From Anaerocolumna sp. MB42-C2 (lineage in GTDB: Bacteria > Bacillota > Clostridia > Lachnospirales > Lachnospiraceae): 64,000 nucleotides of DNA. The DNA lies in contig NZ_CP133190.1 in NCBI RefSeq assembly GCF_030913705.1, positions 1,364,001 through 1,428,000 on the forward strand, written 5' to 3'. Numbering within the stretch: the first letter of the stretch is position 1; each line of letters opens with the position of its first letter. The position numbers were made by a program, and so were the translations under genes. Below the pieces are notes generated by a model that saw only the letters and a list, made by a program, of their open reading frames with translations, made no database searches and had not been told where the DNA came from. Below are positions 44,974 to 54,328 of this stretch, piece by piece.

Positions 44974-44996
44974 GTGCATCCCGCCCGGCAGGGCTT
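44974..44996 (+). repeat. Short GC-rich repeat, copy B
   Basis: 21 of 23 bases match copy A at 27661. It lies 33 bp past the TetR stop. An AAAGCGG/CCGCTTT hairpin (about 45002-45038) follows and may end the transcript. Confidence 0.5.
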
Positions 44997-45092
44997 CTCA
45001 AAAGCGGACCCCCACCTGCATTTTTCGGCCCGCTTTCTACCTATTTATAATTCAAAATACTTTACACATTATTGCCAGGATGATTGCTGAAC

Positions 45093-46067
45093 TCAATTTT
45101 CAAACACCGGCTCGATATATTCCTTAATAAGTTTCAATCTGTCTTTAGCATGTCGCACAAAAAAACAAGCGATGGAAATTACCATTCTTTTCTTTGTATT
45201 GACATAGATTACATTTCCGCCGTCTCCCATAGCTGCATAGATCTGTTCTTTATCATCAATAATCCACCATAGATATCCATAAGCAAATTTTCCCCACCTG
45301 CTATGTTCCTTTGTACTCTCCTTAATCCACCACGCCGGTATTATTTGCTTATCCCTCCATATTCCGCCGTCTAAGTATAACTGACCTATTTTTGCCATAT
45401 CCACAGGTGTCAGGGAAAGCCCCCAGCCTGCTGTATTTATTCCTTGCGGGTCGGCAACCCATCCGCTAACATTTTTCTCCTTAAAAAAGGCAAGCTGCTC
45501 TTCTTTATCATGTAATATCACACTGTGTTCAACATGGATTTCCAATGGAGAAAATAAATTTTCTACTGCAAAATCCAGCACGGATTGTCCAGTTGCTTTT
45601 ACAAAAATGCCCGACAGAATATGTGTTCCTATAATGGCAGAATACGTAAATTGTCCCGCCTGCCTTTTGCCTCCCAATAAATCCAGTGCAGCTTTTATCC
45701 AGTTTTCGCTTGCAAAAAACTGTTCATATGGTTCCTTTTTATATTTATATGGAGCCGTCATTGTGAGCATATTTCTGATTGTGACGCTCTGTATCGTTTT
45801 TTCGTCTCTACTAACATCGTAATCCGGGAAAAAATCCAATACTTTCTTGTCTATACTTTTGATATATCCTTTCTCTATGGCGATTCCAATCAGTGCAGAA
45901 AAAATGCTTTTTGTCACCGATGCTACATGAACTGCATTAACAGCCGTATATCCGTTAAAGTAATTTTCATATCGTATTTTACCGTCTTTTAAAACAACTA
46001 AACCTGCTGTATTGCTATAGCTGCCGTTTATTATCTTTTCTAACAATATCTTTTTTCTTTGATCCAC
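45093..46067 (-). CDS. Serine hydrolase, beta-lactamase family (cytoplasmic type)
   Basis: A 324-residue protein with no signal peptide. HVASVTKSIFSALIGIA holds the SxxK nucleophile motif, and FTYSAIIGTHIL supplies the Tyr. WGKFAYGYLWWI and MGDGGNVIYVN correspond to the third motif. It resembles the EstB/PBP4*-like esterases found next to drug-resistance genes. It starts at GTG 46067, five bases after GGAG. It lies downstream of the UvrA-like gene behind three hairpins. Confidence 0.88.
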   Translation of the reverse strand: MDQRKKILLEKIINGSYSNTAGLVVLKDGKIRYENYFNGYTAVNAVHVASVTKSIFSALIGIAIEKGYIKSIDKKVLDFFPDYDVSRDEKTIQSVTIRNMLTMTAPYKYKKEPYEQFFASENWIKAALDLLGGKRQAGQFTYSAIIGTHILSGIFVKATGQSVLDFAVENLFSPLEIHVEHSVILHDKEEQLAFFKEKNVSGWVADPQGINTAGWGLSLTPVDMAKIGQLYLDGGIWRDKQIIPAWWIKESTKEHSRWGKFAYGYLWWIIDDKEQIYAAMGDGGNVIYVNTKKRMVISIACFFVRHAKDRLKLIKEYIEPVFEN

Positions 46068-46108
46068 ATAGACTCCTTTCTTACCAAATACTGATGGGCA
46101 TAAATCCT

Positions 46109-46179
46109 GAAGAATAGCGTCTTATGCTATTCTTCCAAGCCTCGCACCCGAGGCTTTTGGCTCGCATGTCTTTCGCGAG
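46109..46179 (-). other. Cluster of three stem-loops between the UvrA-like and serine hydrolase genes
   Basis: Stem 1: GAAGAATAGC (46109-46118) with its complement at 46126-46135, ten perfect pairs. Stem 2: AGCCTCG (46138-46144) with 46149-46155, loop of four. Stem 3: CTCGC (46161-46165) with GCGAG (46175-46179). They are back to back, GC-richer than the surroundings and without a T-run in the minus direction. It could be an mRNA processing or stability element, a small RNA, or a repeat unit. Confidence 0.55.
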
Positions 46180-46184
46180 ACTAT

Positions 46185-48566
46185 TCACACCAGATACCTC
46201 CCCGTCTTAGAGTTTGAATTATTTATTAATTGTTGCGGTGTTCCTTTTGCTATGATTTCTCCTCCCATGTCCCCCCCTTCCGGACCAAGTTCAATGATAT
46301 AATCACAACTCTTTAAGACCTCTGTATTGTGTTCAATGACAATCACCGAATTGCCCTCTTCCACCAGCTGATCTAATAGCTTTAACAGCAACGCCGTATC
46401 ATATAGGCTAAGTCCGGTCGTTGGTTCATCCAGTACATAGAGGATATTGCCTTTTACCTGCCGTCCCAGCTCTTTGGCAAGCTTCACTCTCTGTGCTTCA
46501 CCACCGCTTAAAGTAGAAGACGGCTGGCCGAGTTTTAAATACCCCATGCCTATCTGCTCCAGGATACATAAGGGTTTCACAATGTTATACTGACCGTCAA
46601 AAAAGGAAACTGCTTCTCTTATACTCATATCTAACACATCGGCAATTGTTTTTCCTTTATAATCTACAGAAAGACTTTCTTCATTAAACCGCTTGCCATG
46701 ACACGTCTTACAGAGCTTATCTACGGAAAAATCAGAGGTAAGAAAGATCCTTTCATAACCACTGCCGCCACAGTCCGGGCATGCTCCTTTCGAATGAAAG
46801 GAAAAATGACCGGCACATTTATTTCTCATTTTTGCTTCCGGCTGTTCTGCAAAAAGAGCCCGTATCTTATCCCAGATGCCAATATAAGAGGCAGGTGTAG
46901 AATTGACATTTCTTCCAATGGGCTCCTGGGATATCTTAATAAAACTGCTGATCCGTTCCACTCCCGTTATCCCTGCTGCATAGCCTGCTTTACAGTCAAT
47001 ATCATTCCAGAATTGACTTATATGTGCTTTTTTGGATTTGCATACATATGATTTTCCAGCTCTGCTTGCATATACTTTTTCTGCTTTGTATGCACTGGCT
47101 AATCGTTTCAGTAGTATCTCAATCAGGGAACTCTTACCACTCCCTGATAACCCGGCAATCCCGACCATAGCGTGAAGCGGGAAGGTTACAGTTAAATCCT
47201 TTAAACAATGGGTATTAGCATGTTCAAGAGTAAGACAGTCTTCTTTATCAAGGATATGTTTTCTGACTGACCGTTCCGACATCAAACGTTTGCCGTTAAA
47301 ATACTGACTAAGCAGCGTATCTGCTTTTGTATATTCTTCGTAATCCCCCTGGTAGACTACCGTTCCTCCTTCAGAACCGGCTTTCGGACCAATCTCGATA
47401 ATATGGTCTGCAAACCGAATCATCTCTTTATCATGCTCCACTACAAGCACGGTGTTACCAAGGTCTCTTAATTCCATTACCGCATTGATCATACTTTGTT
47501 TCTCTGACGGATGTAATCCTGCCATCGGTTCATCAAAGATATAGATCAGGGAATCCAGCCCGGATTCCAGATGGAGATGGAGAAAAATTCGTTGTACCTC
47601 GCCACCGCTTAAGGAAGCCATCTCCCTGTAAAGAGTCAGATGTCCTAAGCGAAACCGGATCAGATGTTTTAACTTCTCCTTCACATTTTTTGCCACATTC
47701 CTGCCAAACTGAGATAATTCTTCCTCCGGTATTACATTTAGGAAATGGAGAAGACCGGACAGTGTCATCTGTCCCAACTGACCGATTTGTTTCCCACCAA
47801 GGAATACTTCTCTTGCTTCTTCACCGATTCGGTCCCCATGACAGGTTGTACATGTAATCTTCTCATAGTACTCTTCCACATCCTCTCCCTTTTCATAAGC
47901 ATTTTTTAATATTCGCTCGAGACAGTAGCTTTGTTTACCATTGTCATACATTCCGTAGACTACTTGACCCAAAATATCTTCCGGGAGTTCCCAGAATGGG
48001 GTATCAAAATAAATACCGTATTTCTTCTTTAGAATCCGCAGGTAACCATCTGTTACCTGAAGGTTTTCATAAACCTTTGAAAGGGATGTTGTTTTATCTG
48101 GAATCAACTGCCCCAGATTGATATCGTGATAAGAACCTCTGCCCTGGCAGCTAAGACACATGCCCTCGGCCGTTGTATAGAGAAAGCAACCTGGCGAGAG
48201 ATGTTCCCTATTCACATCCGAAGTATTACCGTCACTGGCATAAATCAGAGCCAGCTGATTAAGAATACCTGTCTTTGTACCAACTGTAGAGCGGGGATTA
48301 CTCTGCCTTATTGTATTCTGGCGTACTGCCACCGTAGGACCGATGCCCTCCATACTATCGAACCGTTCCTCGTTATCAAGTCCGGCCAGAATGCCAATCG
48401 ACCTTAGATACTGGTTCTTACCCTCCTCAAATAGAATATCAAAAGCAAGACTGGATTTACCGGAACCACTGATACCGGTAAGAACCACCAGCTGCCGTTT
48501 GGGAATTGTTAGATTAATATTTTTCAGATTATGGATTCGTGCTCCCTGAATCTTGATTTCTTCCAT
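46185..48566 (-). CDS. Short UvrA-like double ABC ATPase (UvrA2/drug-resistance type)
   Basis: A 793-residue soluble ATPase, about 150 residues shorter than UvrA. ABC 1: LTGISGSGKSSLAFDIL, ASLSGGEVQRIFLHL, IFDEPMAGLHPSE. ABC 2: IAGLSGSGKSSLIEIL, STLSGGEAQRVKLA, YVLDEPTTGLSLYD. Zinc motifs CLSCQGRGS/CTTCHGDR and CPDCGGSGYE/CKTCHGKR are kept, while the UvrB- and DNA-binding insertions look reduced. UvrA2-like proteins protect against DNA-binding drugs in some actinomycetes. It is translated after, and 30 bp from, an AraC-GyrI regulator, which suggests a drug-induced function. AGAGGTG precedes the ATG. Confidence 0.9.
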   Translation of the reverse strand: MEEIKIQGARIHNLKNINLTIPKRQLVVLTGISGSGKSSLAFDILFEEGKNQYLRSIGILAGLDNEERFDSMEGIGPTVAVRQNTIRQSNPRSTVGTKTGILNQLALIYASDGNTSDVNREHLSPGCFLYTTAEGMCLSCQGRGSYHDINLGQLIPDKTTSLSKVYENLQVTDGYLRILKKKYGIYFDTPFWELPEDILGQVVYGMYDNGKQSYCLERILKNAYEKGEDVEEYYEKITCTTCHGDRIGEEAREVFLGGKQIGQLGQMTLSGLLHFLNVIPEEELSQFGRNVAKNVKEKLKHLIRFRLGHLTLYREMASLSGGEVQRIFLHLHLESGLDSLIYIFDEPMAGLHPSEKQSMINAVMELRDLGNTVLVVEHDKEMIRFADHIIEIGPKAGSEGGTVVYQGDYEEYTKADTLLSQYFNGKRLMSERSVRKHILDKEDCLTLEHANTHCLKDLTVTFPLHAMVGIAGLSGSGKSSLIEILLKRLASAYKAEKVYASRAGKSYVCKSKKAHISQFWNDIDCKAGYAAGITGVERISSFIKISQEPIGRNVNSTPASYIGIWDKIRALFAEQPEAKMRNKCAGHFSFHSKGACPDCGGSGYERIFLTSDFSVDKLCKTCHGKRFNEESLSVDYKGKTIADVLDMSIREAVSFFDGQYNIVKPLCILEQIGMGYLKLGQPSSTLSGGEAQRVKLAKELGRQVKGNILYVLDEPTTGLSLYDTALLLKLLDQLVEEGNSVIVIEHNTEVLKSCDYIIELGPEGGDMGGEIIAKGTPQQLINNSNSKTGRYLV

Positions 48567-48596
48567 ATGCTCACCTCTGAATCGATTTGCAGCATA

Positions 48597-49526
48597 TTAG
48601 AAATGAATGGGCTCAATGGGAACATAGATGTCCACCTCATGGATATGTTTCTCATTGGCAGACGGATCGTTACGATACACTTCAAATGGATTATAGTCTC
48701 TTGGAACAAAACCACTGCCTGTGATCCACTCTTGATACATATAATTCCAGGCATCTTTATACTGTTCCTGATGAATCTGAAAATGCCCGACAGCATACAG
48801 ACCGCCTTCTAATTTCATTCTTCCAAGGATACTGTCTTCCTGAACCCGAACGTTCTCCGGCACCGTCAGACACAGACTGGTACGGAACTGGCTCTCCACT
48901 CCAAATTCCGGATTGTCATGATACATGGCAAGCACCCAGTTCTGACCTTCCAATAATAAGTGCTGCTTCTTTGCAAAAGCTAATAATGTCTGTATCAGTC
49001 CACTATACTCTTTTGCTAATGTCTCATAAGTACCTGTATGTCTTACATAAGCGACCTGTATCTCTTTCAGGTTTTCAATGGTAATCCGCCCTGCAACAGG
49101 AAAAGGATCTCCTGCCCATTCTTTCTTAGCTGTGTTCTTATTGTACTCAGACAAAAGATAATAATCTTTGCAATTCTTGCTATATTCCATCCGATATTCT
49201 CTTGGACTGATACCATAGTAGTTCTTAAATGCCCGTGAAAATACGGCTGAATCCGAAAATCCAAGTTCATAAGCTATGTCCGTCATATTTTTATCCGGCC
49301 GGTGTGCTAAAAGAAACTGTGCCCTCTCCATGCGAATCCGGTTCATATAGTGGGCTATCGGTTCATGTAACAAACCCTGAAAAATACGGCTGAAATGATA
49401 TTTGGAAAACCCGGCGGCATTAGCAAGATCCGTGGTGGACAGGGACTGTCCTATATGCTGTTCGATGTAATCCTGTACTTTGTGAATTCTTCGAATATAT
49501 TCTTCCAGACATTTCTGATCTGGCAT
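48597..49526 (-). CDS. AraC-type regulator with C-terminal GyrI-like ligand domain
   Basis: A 309-residue regulator of the Rob/SoxS-plus-GyrI plan. Residues about 8-108 are the AraC DNA-binding domain (LSTTDLANAAGFSKYHFSRIF, MTDIAYELGFSDSAVFSRAF, ISPREYR). Residues about 150-308 form the GyrI-like small-molecule-binding domain (VAYVRHTGTYETLAKEYSGL). Such proteins bind drugs or dyes and switch on resistance genes. GGAGGGA precedes the ATG. It leads the UvrA-like gene. Confidence 0.92.
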   Translation of the reverse strand: MPDQKCLEEYIRRIHKVQDYIEQHIGQSLSTTDLANAAGFSKYHFSRIFQGLLHEPIAHYMNRIRMERAQFLLAHRPDKNMTDIAYELGFSDSAVFSRAFKNYYGISPREYRMEYSKNCKDYYLLSEYNKNTAKKEWAGDPFPVAGRITIENLKEIQVAYVRHTGTYETLAKEYSGLIQTLLAFAKKQHLLLEGQNWVLAMYHDNPEFGVESQFRTSLCLTVPENVRVQEDSILGRMKLEGGLYAVGHFQIHQEQYKDAWNYMYQEWITGSGFVPRDYNPFEVYRNDPSANEKHIHEVDIYVPIEPIHF

Positions 49527-49549
49527 ATGATTCCCTCCTGTTCCTGTTA

Positions 49550-49578
49550 ATTTCTGTTATTCCAAGTATAACAGAAAT
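49550..49578. promoter_or_regulatory. Operator candidate of the AraC-GyrI/UvrA-like unit
   Basis: ATTTCTGTTAT (49550-49560) and ATAACAGAAAT (49568-49578) are perfect 11-bp arms around seven bases. On the minus strand TATACT (49570-49565) inside it is the likely -10. The position, 24 bp before the start codon, suggests autoregulation. Confidence 0.65.
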
Positions 49579-49705
49579 GTTATTACCTGACTATTCCTTC
49601 TTATCTGCGTAAAAAAGAATGTATTTACACTTAAAGGGGGAGAACTTCTTTTATGCTATCACAAAGTATTTTTAAGGTATTATTTACAATCAAATTTTTT
49701 ACTAA

Positions 49706-49841
49706 CGATATTAAAAACAAAACCCTGGTGGATAATCAAACTGTATTTGATTAGGAAATGTATAAATTCTGATAATAATTTTATTCTCAGTTAGTCAGGT
49801 ATGGCTGCTTACAGATCGTATTTTCAAATCTGCTGGCAGCC
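49706..49841 (+). pseudogene. Internally deleted copy of the 40.7 kb serine hydrolase gene
   Basis: Bases 49706-49750 are identical (45 of 45) to 40931-40975, coding for DIKNKTLVDNQTVFD of the hydrolase. At 49751 the sequence jumps to the gene's 3' end: 49751-49841 aligns without gaps to 42557-42647 (last codons, stop, trailer hairpin) with about a fifth of bases changed. About 1.58 kb is missing. No product is possible. Confidence 0.88.
49803..49841 (+). terminator. Conserved hairpin of the deleted hydrolase copy
   Basis: GGCTGCTTACAGAT pairs with ATCTGCTGGCAGCC. Compared with the hairpin at 42.6 kb, CAGG/CCTG has become CAGAT/ATCTG on both arms, so pairing is kept. There is no T-run. Confidence 0.5.
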
Positions 49842-50004
49842 ATGATGACATGTTGCTGTTGGCTAAAGGAAAAAATAGTAAAATACATGTCTTTTAAAAA
49901 ACTCAATTGAGAAAACCTTTCTCCTGCAAAAGTTTGTTAATTACAGAAAAAAGCCGTATCCGCATTTGATATCTCCTCCAGGATATATCGATACAATACT
50001 TTTA

Positions 50005-50106
50005 TCAATTCCAACGTTTAATATCTTCCGGTACACCCTGGTACTGAGAGTATGCCATCAAACGACTAAGCCTGATAGTTACTGGAAGGACGATTGATTT
50101 TACCAG
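50005..50106 (-). pseudogene. Coding remnant in a debris-rich gap
   Basis: A minus-strand frame of 33 codons ends MAYSQYQGVPEDIKRWN and TGA at 50005, with a stop just before it and no start codon. The following 49.9-50.0 kb stretch also looks once-coding on the minus strand (LEEISNADTAFF). The family is not recognised. Apart from the deleted hydrolase copy, nothing else is seen in 49579-50125. Confidence 0.35.
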
Positions 50107-50125
50107 TCATGAAGCAACTTACAAT

Positions 50126-51490
50126 TTAATTGACTTTATGAACTAAATTATTTAACCAAATTCCTGATGATTTTCTTTTAAATCCGATTACTAATCTTAC
50201 CATTTGCTCTAATTGACCAACTAATAATACAATAACTATACTATTTACTTTTAGAATATAAACCATAAATAAAGTACTTCCAATACCAACCAACCACATG
50301 ATTCCAGAATCTAAGAAAGTTAAAAATTTAGAATCTCCTCCGGCTCGTAAAGCTGAAAACACTATTACATTATATAGTCGGAATGCTATTTTTATTGACA
50401 GAACTTTCACAATAATCACTGCTAATTGGTGTAAATCCGGACCAGATAAGCTAAATAAACTTACAATTTTGTCAGAAAATGTCATTATTATAGAAATAAT
50501 TGTAACAGCTGAAATAATTGCAATTCCAGTAAAATAATCCGCTTCCCTGGTAGCTTTATCATAATCTCCTTTCCCCAAGCTAGCACCTAACATAGCACCA
50601 GTTGCATCACTAATACCATTAACAATAACATAAAACAAATTAGCTATTTGATTTCCAACATAATAACTATCCAATACATTCTTGCCATAACATCCAAAAG
50701 CTTTAACAAACATACTATTTCCTATCCCAAATAAAGCTTCATTAATAACTAATGGATATACTTTTCCATAAACATTTTTGATAAAATCCTTAGAAAAAGT
50801 AAACATATCACGGATATTACCAATAAAAACCTGTTTTGAAAAATAAGCATAAAAAATATGTATAATTAATGAAATCATTTGAGATAAAAAAACACTTAAG
50901 CCAGCACCATAAATTCCCAGTGCAGGAAAACCAAAAATCCCAAAAATGAGAATATAGTTAAGACTAATATGAATGATTGTTGTTATTATTCCTATATAAA
51001 GAGGTATATATGTTTTTTGAATGCTATGGTATGCGAATGTGAACGATAAAAGTATACTAGTTGGAAAAAACCCCCACACTGCAAATTTCAAATATTCCAC
51101 TGCATCATTGATTACATAATTATCATTAATAAAAAATTTTAATAACTGTTTTGTAAAAAGACAAGATATTGTAAACCAAACTAAAGCATTTAGAAACATT
51201 GATATCAAGCTTAATCCAAATGTTTTACGCATATTCTTGTGATCCTGTGAGCCAAAATATTGTACTAAAAATATATTTATCCCAACTGCAATACCAAAAG
51301 CCGTTGCTTGCATTAAGGCATCCAGTTGAGTTGCCGTTCCAACCGCAGATACTTTACCAATCCAACTGACCATCATTGTATCAATGATAGCCGTTGAACT
51401 GGTTAAAATAGATTGTATCGCCAAAGGAATCATAATTTTTCCTGTTTGAGCATAAAACTTTTTATTTCCGATATATCTTCTTAATAGCAT
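50126..51490 (-). CDS. MATE-family efflux transporter
   Basis: A 454-residue membrane protein with about 12 hydrophobic segments in two homologous halves. ILTSSTAIIDTMMVSWIG is the MATE TM1-2 signature and AVGINIFLVQYFGSQD follows TM3. MATE proteins expel drugs or metabolites using a Na+ or H+ gradient. It begins 18 bp after the LevR-type regulator on the same strand, which is unusual: it may export a by-product of the sugar pathway. AAAGGGG precedes the ATG. Confidence 0.9.
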   Translation of the reverse strand: MLLRRYIGNKKFYAQTGKIMIPLAIQSILTSSTAIIDTMMVSWIGKVSAVGTATQLDALMQATAFGIAVGINIFLVQYFGSQDHKNMRKTFGLSLISMFLNALVWFTISCLFTKQLLKFFINDNYVINDAVEYLKFAVWGFFPTSILLSFTFAYHSIQKTYIPLYIGIITTIIHISLNYILIFGIFGFPALGIYGAGLSVFLSQMISLIIHIFYAYFSKQVFIGNIRDMFTFSKDFIKNVYGKVYPLVINEALFGIGNSMFVKAFGCYGKNVLDSYYVGNQIANLFYVIVNGISDATGAMLGASLGKGDYDKATREADYFTGIAIISAVTIISIIMTFSDKIVSLFSLSGPDLHQLAVIIVKVLSIKIAFRLYNVIVFSALRAGGDSKFLTFLDSGIMWLVGIGSTLFMVYILKVNSIVIVLLVGQLEQMVRLVIGFKRKSSGIWLNNLVHKVN

Positions 51491-51508
51491 AAAATCCCCT
51501 TTGTAAAT

Positions 51509-54253
51509 TTAATTCTGAAACTGATTATTGTATACATAATCATATATCCATGCTATTTCACTAACAGGCAAATCAATACGATAATGCTCTTCTATATTAC
51601 TAAAACTTTCTTTAACATAATTAATAAATTCTTTTTGATTTTGTTCAAAACTATCTAATTCTGAATATACTGCTACAGGTGTCTTGGTAACCAAACGTTC
51701 TACTAAACAGCAGATATGCATTTGCAGCCCGATTTCAATCTTTCCAGTAAATTTAATATGAAGTTTATCTTGTAAAATTAAAATTGAATCTTGTACTAAA
51801 CTTAATACCTTATCGACATTAAGAATAGTAAGAAATTCAACTAAATTTTGCATTGAAAAATTTTTTATTATATTTTGTCTAAATCTTTCAAACGTTGTTT
51901 CGTTAACATTTTCAAACAACAACTGCTTGAGTTTTATTCCTTTATTAAAAGAGATAACATCCTCTAAAGCTATAAATTCAACGTCACTTATATTAGGATT
52001 TAAAGTACCACATATAAATACCACATCATATGTGTTAAATATCTCGCAATTTTTACCATGCGTAAGCAATTCGAAATAGTCAATACTTACTAAATGTATG
52101 CTCAAAGAATTAGGTAGGCTATCCTCAAAAAGCTCTATAATCTTATTCGTAACATCTATGTTATTTTCAGAAGTGAATACAATAGCTTTTTTTTTGCTTT
52201 GCTTTATAACTGCCTTGTAATCGATTTTTACTCCGTGAGTTACTTTATTCAAAATATTTATCATAGACATGTTTTGTTTAATCAGCATTCCTGTTTCAAT
52301 AGCAATACCAGTAGAGACATGATTTATTACCCCTATATTAATATTGGGTATATCCGATAATCTATCTCCAATGGATTCTAACGATCCTATATCAACTAAA
52401 ATAATGATTTCATCAAAGTGTTGGTTTAATATGATATTTTTTTTTAGAGCTAATACAACTTCTTCAAAATTACTTTCTAACGGCATGTCTATAGCATCAA
52501 AAATCAAATTTCCTATTAATCTATTTGCCACATCTGCTATACTACTTGCAGTTGAATAACCATGGCATATAATTATTCCTCTAATTTTTTTTACCTGAAT
52601 TTTTCTATTGTAATATTTAATTAAAAAAAGAATTAATAACTCATCGATTTTGCTTACAGGTACATCTAATAAATTGTTTATTTTATTAAGAAACTCTTCG
52701 CTTATCATCATTTCATCTTTAAAATAACGGTTGATATTTATTAATAACGTTTCAAACTCCATAAAATGTTCCTGTTCCCATCCATTGATGTATGAACCAT
52801 TTGTCACTTTTGAATATATATTTCTTGCTATTACAAAATTAAAATTTCCAGGAAGAATAATATTATATTTATCAATAAGACTATTTGAAATCTGTGATAA
52901 AATTTTTTCTATCGATTTAAGCTTAAGATCAGAATAATTTTTTTCATAAACAATATAATCAAAATATCTCTTAATTACATTAAAAATTGTATTTAAATAT
53001 AAATCTATTTCATCATTATGATCAATATATTCTAAACTCACTTTCAATAATTCATTATAAAATTCCGTAATTTTATAAGCTCTCGGACTAACTTTAATAT
53101 TATTAACATTAATAAGTGAATTGTCTTTATAATAACTTTTATCCACATCTTTAACACTGGAAATAATGTTTTCCGGTAAATGATATACATATAATTCCAA
53201 ACTTTCTTTGTTATGTGAATGTAAAGCATTTGCGCAAGTAATACTGATGCAGTTTTTAAGCTCACGCACATTACCTGAATAATCATAATCTAAAAGCAGC
53301 TGTAAAAGTTTATTGCTAAGTAAGATTTCCATCCCTATTCGATTAGATTCCTGTTTTAAAAATCGAATAACTAATTCTTCTTTTTCAAAAATAGTTCTTT
53401 CAAATAAACTTGGTAAATTAATTATAACAGGAATTCTTCTAAGTAATGTTTTTAATAGTACTTCTTCGGGATTATACGTTGTTGCAAAAATTAACCTGAC
53501 TTTAGCTTCTCTTTTATGTGAATCTCCAGGAATGGTATATTGTTTTGTATCTAATAAACTAAATAACTTTTCCTGGCACAACTTAGGTAATGCATGAATC
53601 TCATCAAAAAAAATAATTCCCTCTTCCGCCTCAGTTAGCAAACCTATTTGATCTTCTATTGCGGTTGGATATGCACCTTTTTTATATCCAAATAACATGT
53701 CATCAAACCCATCTATATTATTTGCGTATAGTGAACAGTCAATTATATTAAATTTCTTATTTTTATGAACTATTCCTTTGTCAATGGCATATTCATATAC
53801 TAACCTTGCCATCATACTTTTCCCGGTTCCTGTCTTTCCAACTAATAAAATTGGTAATCCTGTAAAGGGATACGTAATCGCCGATTTGCATTTTTCAACA
53901 CAATAAGATAAACTTAAATTATAACCAATCGCTTTATGAAAATTTTTTACCCTGTTTTTCTCATAGATAACAAAATAGTTTAACTCTTCTATATTCGAAA
54001 AAAATTCATTTTGTAATCTAATCTCATTAGCAATTTCAAAAGTCCTTTTATGTAAAAAGTATACAGGTCTGGAATTTATTTTAATGACTAATTTTTCTTT
54101 TACGAGATCATTTAAATACTGACTAGCTAAATTTCTGCTTATATGAAGTTTCGCGCTGATATTATTAGCACTATATTGATTTATGTTATTTTTATTAAAT
54201 TCACCTGTATACTTAATCAAATAATTCAATACTTCACTTTTTGTAGTTTCCAA
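51509..54253 (-). CDS. LevR-type sigma-54 activator with PTS regulatory domains, altered GAFTGA loop
   Basis: A 914-residue regulator. In order: N-terminal helix-turn-helix (residues about 1-60, NISAKLHISRNLASQYL), AAA+ domain (about 110-345; Walker A LLVGKTGTGKSMMARL, Walker B GIIFFDEIHALP), PRD1 (about 400-520), EIIA-Man-like domain (IIICHGYSTASSIADVANRL), EIIB-like domain and PRD2 with the phospho-His region GLQMHICCLVERL. The sigma-54 contact loop, normally GAFTGA, reads GAYPTA. It starts at a TTG with AGGAGG. It lies downstream of the PTS operon and probably controls it according to PTS phosphorylation. Confidence 0.92.
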   Translation of the reverse strand: METTKSEVLNYLIKYTGEFNKNNINQYSANNISAKLHISRNLASQYLNDLVKEKLVIKINSRPVYFLHKRTFEIANEIRLQNEFFSNIEELNYFVIYEKNRVKNFHKAIGYNLSLSYCVEKCKSAITYPFTGLPILLVGKTGTGKSMMARLVYEYAIDKGIVHKNKKFNIIDCSLYANNIDGFDDMLFGYKKGAYPTAIEDQIGLLTEAEEGIIFFDEIHALPKLCQEKLFSLLDTKQYTIPGDSHKREAKVRLIFATTYNPEEVLLKTLLRRIPVIINLPSLFERTIFEKEELVIRFLKQESNRIGMEILLSNKLLQLLLDYDYSGNVRELKNCISITCANALHSHNKESLELYVYHLPENIISSVKDVDKSYYKDNSLINVNNIKVSPRAYKITEFYNELLKVSLEYIDHNDEIDLYLNTIFNVIKRYFDYIVYEKNYSDLKLKSIEKILSQISNSLIDKYNIILPGNFNFVIARNIYSKVTNGSYINGWEQEHFMEFETLLININRYFKDEMMISEEFLNKINNLLDVPVSKIDELLILFLIKYYNRKIQVKKIRGIIICHGYSTASSIADVANRLIGNLIFDAIDMPLESNFEEVVLALKKNIILNQHFDEIIILVDIGSLESIGDRLSDIPNINIGVINHVSTGIAIETGMLIKQNMSMINILNKVTHGVKIDYKAVIKQSKKKAIVFTSENNIDVTNKIIELFEDSLPNSLSIHLVSIDYFELLTHGKNCEIFNTYDVVFICGTLNPNISDVEFIALEDVISFNKGIKLKQLLFENVNETTFERFRQNIIKNFSMQNLVEFLTILNVDKVLSLVQDSILILQDKLHIKFTGKIEIGLQMHICCLVERLVTKTPVAVYSELDSFEQNQKEFINYVKESFSNIEEHYRIDLPVSEIAWIYDYVYNNQFQN

Positions 54254-54328
54254 ATGAAATTCCTCCTATAAGAATAGATCGACGATCACAATACTTTTTC
54301 TTCCTCTTTAAACCGCAGATCTGCTCCG

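Noticed and set aside
46185..48566. Housekeeping excision-repair UvrA
   Set aside because: Too short by about 150 residues, no uvrB neighbour, and coupled to an AraC-GyrI regulator; better called UvrA-like.
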